From positions 1-64,000 of the forward strand of contig CAHJWM010000011.1 of NCBI GenBank assembly GCA_903642325.1: a DNA stretch of 64,000 nucleotides, given 5' to 3'. Position 1 is the first letter of the stretch. Each line of letters begins with the position of its first letter. Of the stretch, positions 61,422 to 64,000 are shown piece after piece. Both the position numbers and the translations under genes were made by a program. This DNA comes from Myxococcales bacterium (GTDB lineage: Bacteria; Myxococcota_A; Polyangia; Polyangiales; Polyangiaceae). The notes under the pieces were generated by a model that was given only the letters and a program-made list of their open reading frames with translations, did no database searches and had not been told where the DNA came from.

Positions 61422-62560
61422 ACAAGCGACGGTTTCCTTCGCAGCCAGACGAAGTGTTGAGGCGCTTGGGCGGTCAGGTGGTACCCGTCGACGAGCCTGA
61501 ACGCGTCGAACAGCGTCGCGAACAGGTTGTCGGCGCGCTGTCGCGCGCGATCCGCGAGAGCGCCGAACGCCGTCGGCGAGCGTTGCGAGCTCGGCTGGGG
61601 CTGAGCTTGGCGTTAGCGGCCTCGCTAGCGCTGGGCGTCGGCGCCGCCGTACACGCGCACCGCACAGTCGAGCTCACGCTTTCAAGGACGACGGTGGCCG
61701 ATATAAGCGGCGCGGTGGTGGTCACCGAAGCCGGGCAGAGTCGCGTTGTAGCCCATGGATCCGTGCTCTCGTTGCAGGCCGGGGGCGAGATCGAGACGGC
61801 CCTCGACGCGCGAGCGGAGCTTCGCTCCGAGAAGAGCGTGCTGCGCGTCGCGCCGGCGACCAAGCTCACGGTGCCGGCCGCAACCCGCCTCGAGGAGCGT
61901 TATCGCTTGGCGCTGGGTCGCGTCGACGTTTCGGTAGACAAGGATTCGCGGCTCTCGCGCAGCGTCGTCGTCGAGACCCCGAACGCGGAGGTCGTCGTTC
62001 ACGGCACGGTCTTCGCGGTCGGCGTTGCCTCCCGCTCGGACCGAACCGTGACAGACGTCAGCGTCACGCGCGGCTCGGTTTGGGTGATGGCTAACGGCGT
62101 GCAGGTGGCGCTCCTCGGGCCAGGCCAACACTGGACATCAGAGACGCCGGCTGGCAGTGCGCATGGCGTGTCCGATGTGGCATCGGAAGTGAAGGATGCG
62201 TCCAGCCACGTGGACCGTGTCCCATTGCGCGAGAGGATCCATGTCGCGCGCAGCCGCGATGCCACCGCCGAGGCCAAAGCCAGCGCGCTCGCGGACGAAA
62301 GCCGCATGTTCCAGGATGGAATCGACGCTCGCAATCGCGGCGACGATGCTCGTGCGGTCGAGCTATTCAGTCAATTGCTGGCGCGTTACCCGAGCTACGA
62401 AGAAGCGGAAGTGCAGCTGTTTCGTGCGCAAAAACGTCTTGGGCGCGCGGCTTCTGCCGCAGCCCAAGCACGCCGCTACCTGGCTCAGCATCCGCAGGGG
62501 TTTGCGCACGACGAGGCCAGGACGTTGGCCCTGAGCTCCCCGTCGGCGCCCTCAGACTGA
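61418..62560 (+). CDS. FecR-domain membrane anti-sigma/regulator with TPR end
   Basis: The 380-residue protein has a cytosolic N-terminus, one membrane helix (about residues 60-82), and a FecR domain in the periplasm: SGAVVVTEAGQSRVVAHGSVL, VETPNAEVVVHGTVFAV and SVTRGSVWVMANGVQVALLGPGQHW. TPR-like helices follow (FQDGIDARNRGDDARAVELF). FecR proteins pass a surface signal to the sigma factor, so it most likely controls the ECF factor in the preceding, overlapping gene. Confidence 0.9.
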   Translation: MNKRRFPSQPDEVLRRLGGQVVPVDEPERVEQRREQVVGALSRAIRESAERRRRALRARLGLSLALAASLALGVGAAVHAHRTVELTLSRTTVADISGAVVVTEAGQSRVVAHGSVLSLQAGGEIETALDARAELRSEKSVLRVAPATKLTVPAATRLEERYRLALGRVDVSVDKDSRLSRSVVVETPNAEVVVHGTVFAVGVASRSDRTVTDVSVTRGSVWVMANGVQVALLGPGQHWTSETPAGSAHGVSDVASEVKDASSHVDRVPLRERIHVARSRDATAEAKASALADESRMFQDGIDARNRGDDARAVELFSQLLARYPSYEEAEVQLFRAQKRLGRAASAAAQARRYLAQHPQGFAHDEARTLALSSPSAPSD

Positions 62561-62683
62561 GCGGCTGGGCGAGCCCGGCAGACGAGTTTTGCGTCGAGCC
62601 TGCCTGGCGACGGGGGCGTTGGTTACTGCCTTCTCGAACGCAGAACTTGGGTCCACGTCTCGCCCGGACTCGGAGGAGGATTG

Positions 62684-63445
62684 ATGAAAGTCATAAAGTA
62701 CGGTTTGAGTGTGGCTCTTGTTGCCGGTTTTGGGTTGACCGCCTCTTGCGGCGGCTCGTCGAATGACGACGGAGACACCGCGGGCGAAAGCAGCGGCGGA
62801 AGCGCCACGACCGCCGGCACAACGTCCACCGCGGGCGAGGCCTCCACGCCGGGCGGGTCGGATGCCGGCGGCGTTACCAGTGTCGGAGGCAGTGCCGCAG
62901 GCGGCACCGCCACCGGGGGTACGGATGAGCAGGGCGGCTCGCCCGCTCGAGCTGGTGGTCCGAGCGGCGGCGGCAGGGGCGACGGCACCGCCGGCAGGAC
63001 CGGCCGAGGCGGCGCCACCGGCGCCGGGGGCCGGGATGGCAGTGGCACCGGAGGCAGGGATGGCACCGGAGGCAGGGATGGTACCGGAGGCAGGGATGGT
63101 ACCGGAGGCAGGGTCGGTAGGGGAGGCAGAGGAGGGGCCGGCGGTTCTGGCTCAGGACCGACGAACCCCGCTGCATGCCCGACGGCCAGGCCGACAGTAG
63201 GCGAAGATTGCACGCAAGGGCTCGAATGTGCGTACACCGGCATGGGTGCCTGCGTCTGCGGCAACAGCAAGAAGTGGGAGTGCTTCGGACGGGCCACGGG
63301 CGCCGGCGGCGCCGGCGGCGGCGGCGCCACCACGTGCCCTCCGGCGAAGCCAATGACGGGCGCGGCCTGCACGGCGACCCGCCCCTGCACCTACGGCGGC
63401 AATAGCGGTTGCTTGTGCAATGACAGCAAGTGGCTCTGTAACTAG
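62684..63445 (+). CDS. Lipoprotein with Gly-rich repeats and Cys-rich end
   Basis: GGAGGAGG at 62672-62679 precedes ATG 62684 (253 residues). The lipobox is LTASC. A long Gly/Ser/Thr/Ala linker contains GGRDGT repeats coded by an 18-base tandem repeat. The end has CPTARPTVGEDCTQGLECAY and CPPAKPMTGAACTATRPCTY with CVCGNSKKWEC/CLCNDSKWLC pairs, two Cys units of the same type. A surface tether/stalk is inferred. It may belong to the ECF regulon, 123 bases downstream of fecR. Confidence 0.75.
   Translation: MKVIKYGLSVALVAGFGLTASCGGSSNDDGDTAGESSGGSATTAGTTSTAGEASTPGGSDAGGVTSVGGSAAGGTATGGTDEQGGSPARAGGPSGGGRGDGTAGRTGRGGATGAGGRDGSGTGGRDGTGGRDGTGGRDGTGGRVGRGGRGGAGGSGSGPTNPAACPTARPTVGEDCTQGLECAYTGMGACVCGNSKKWECFGRATGAGGAGGGGATTCPPAKPMTGAACTATRPCTYGGNSGCLCNDSKWLCN
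63047..63118 (+). repeat. 18-base in-frame minisatellite, four units
   Basis: Four tandem units start with ACCGGAGGCAGGG (63047, 63065, 63083, 63101). The middle two are identical and the last is diverged. They encode TGGRDG repeats. Units of 18 bases keep the frame, so copy number can vary without loss of the protein. Confidence 0.8.
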
Positions 63446-63477
63446 CCCATCTGCTGACATACGCTCGAGCTGACCGT

Positions 63478-63507
63478 CCCGCGCAGACCTAGCTTGGGCT
63501 GCGCGGG
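63478..63507 (+). terminator. Strong stem-loop after the last plus-strand gene
   Basis: CCCGCGCAG pairs perfectly with CTGCGCGGG (9 pairs) across 12 bases, about 30 bases after the stop of the lipoprotein gene. No T-run follows. It stands between two converging genes and may serve both. Confidence 0.5.
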
Positions 63508-63561
63508 ATACGGAGCGCGCTTTCGGCGCCAGCCCCGACCGCCCTTTGCTAGGCGCTCAAC

Positions 63562-64000
63562 TCACTTCGTGCTGCACACGATAGCGCACGTCAGATCCCC
63601 CGGCGCGCAGCCGCAGGAACCGCGCTTGACTGCAGGCTTCGCCGCGGGTGCGGCCGTAGGGGCATCGCCGCTGCCCGCGGGCGGCTTCTTCGCCACGTAG
63701 CTGGCTCCGCCTCCGACCTTGTGCTGCACGACGGGCGCTGCGACCTTTGCGCTCGGCGCGGGCTCTTCCGCGACACCAGTCGCTGGCGGCGTGGCGGTGA
63801 TCACCGCCGCTGGCGTAGGCGGAGCAGCCGGTACTGGGGCCGGCGCCAGCGCAACCGGCGGTGGCGGCGGAGCGGGCTTCAGGATGATCGCGGCGCCCAC
63901 GATGGCGGCCGCCAGAACCACGCCAACGCCGATGTACAGGCCCGTCTTGCTCTTGCCGCCGGCGGTTGTTGGCCCCGGCTGGGCGGAGGCGGCGAAGCCG
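63562..64000 (-). CDS. C-terminal part of a single-helix membrane protein (partial)
   Basis: The frame stays open from the window edge, so the 5' end lies outside. Visible are a Gly/Ala/Pro stretch, one membrane helix (LYIGVGVVLAAAIVGAAIIL), a Pro/Ala-rich region and a short Cys tail (GSCGCAPGDLTCAIVCS). Preceding GTG 63921 is not a real start because the frame reads on through it. This layout is typical of the end of FHA or Ser/Thr-kinase-type membrane proteins in myxobacteria, but the head is not visible. Confidence 0.6.
   Translation of the reverse strand, partial: GFAASAQPGPTTAGGKSKTGLYIGVGVVLAAAIVGAAIILKPAPPPPPVALAPAPVPAAPPTPAAVITATPPATGVAEEPAPSAKVAAPVVQHKVGGGASYVAKKPPAGSGDAPTAAPAAKPAVKRGSCGCAPGDLTCAIVCSTK

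Overview
This 64 kb window looks like a chromosome segment of a high-GC, Gram-negative myxobacterium-like organism (Polyangia / old 'Deltaproteobacteria' type). The indications are strong GC bias at third codon positions, frequent GTG/TTG starts, many lipoproteins with a Cys lipobox followed by Gly/Ser/Ala-rich linkers, Lys/Ala/Pro tails on housekeeping proteins, and DUF4388-DnaJ, FHA, KaiC-like, ECF-FecR and TPR proteins. I see no insertion sequence, prophage, integrase, rRNA operon or CRISPR array. There is one tRNA gene, tRNA-Leu(CAA).

Layout. 1-3.8 kb: a translation and replication block (tail of a likely L25 gene, pth, rpsF, rpsR, rplI, dnaB), with a perfect DnaA box between rplI and dnaB. 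4-7.8 kb: three exported proteins (propeller-like lipoprotein, double DsbA-like lipoprotein, predicted outer-membrane protein). 8.5-16.7 kb: purA and hisZ facing a chlorite-dismutase-family heme protein and a HAD phosphatase, then DUF4388-DnaJ, a lipid kinase, a basic-tailed protein and obg. 16.8-23.5 kb: TPR, PH-like, OmpA-like and glycosidase-like envelope proteins plus a dCMP deaminase. 23.7-35 kb: purD-tsaC, serC, FHA, a DciA-like DUF721 protein, asd, a decayed lipoprotein gene, the tRNA, a short-form serA, a METTL9/DREV-like methyltransferase and sodB. 35-43 kb: bcp, an EAL protein, small lipoproteins and a DUF4159 plus vWA-like pair. 42.6-51 kb: nei-lhr overlap, then hybrid kinase, KaiC-like ATPase and response regulator.

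The most unusual locus is 51.2-56.5 kb. An inositol-3-phosphate synthase gene is divergent from a nucleotidyltransferase gene. These are followed by a single-chain cytidylyltransferase-aminotransferase fusion and a CDP-alcohol phosphotransferase with a complete motif. Together they suggest a route from glucose-6-phosphate through inositol phosphate to CDP-activated, possibly aminated, lipid or solute headgroups. A 15-bp perfect inverted repeat of the GntR/FadR operator type lies upstream of the fusion gene. The window ends with HEAT-repeat and barrel-like envelope proteins, an ECF sigma/FecR pair, and a lipoprotein with an in-frame minisatellite.

All function calls come from reading motifs by eye. 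No database search or computed alignment was possible.
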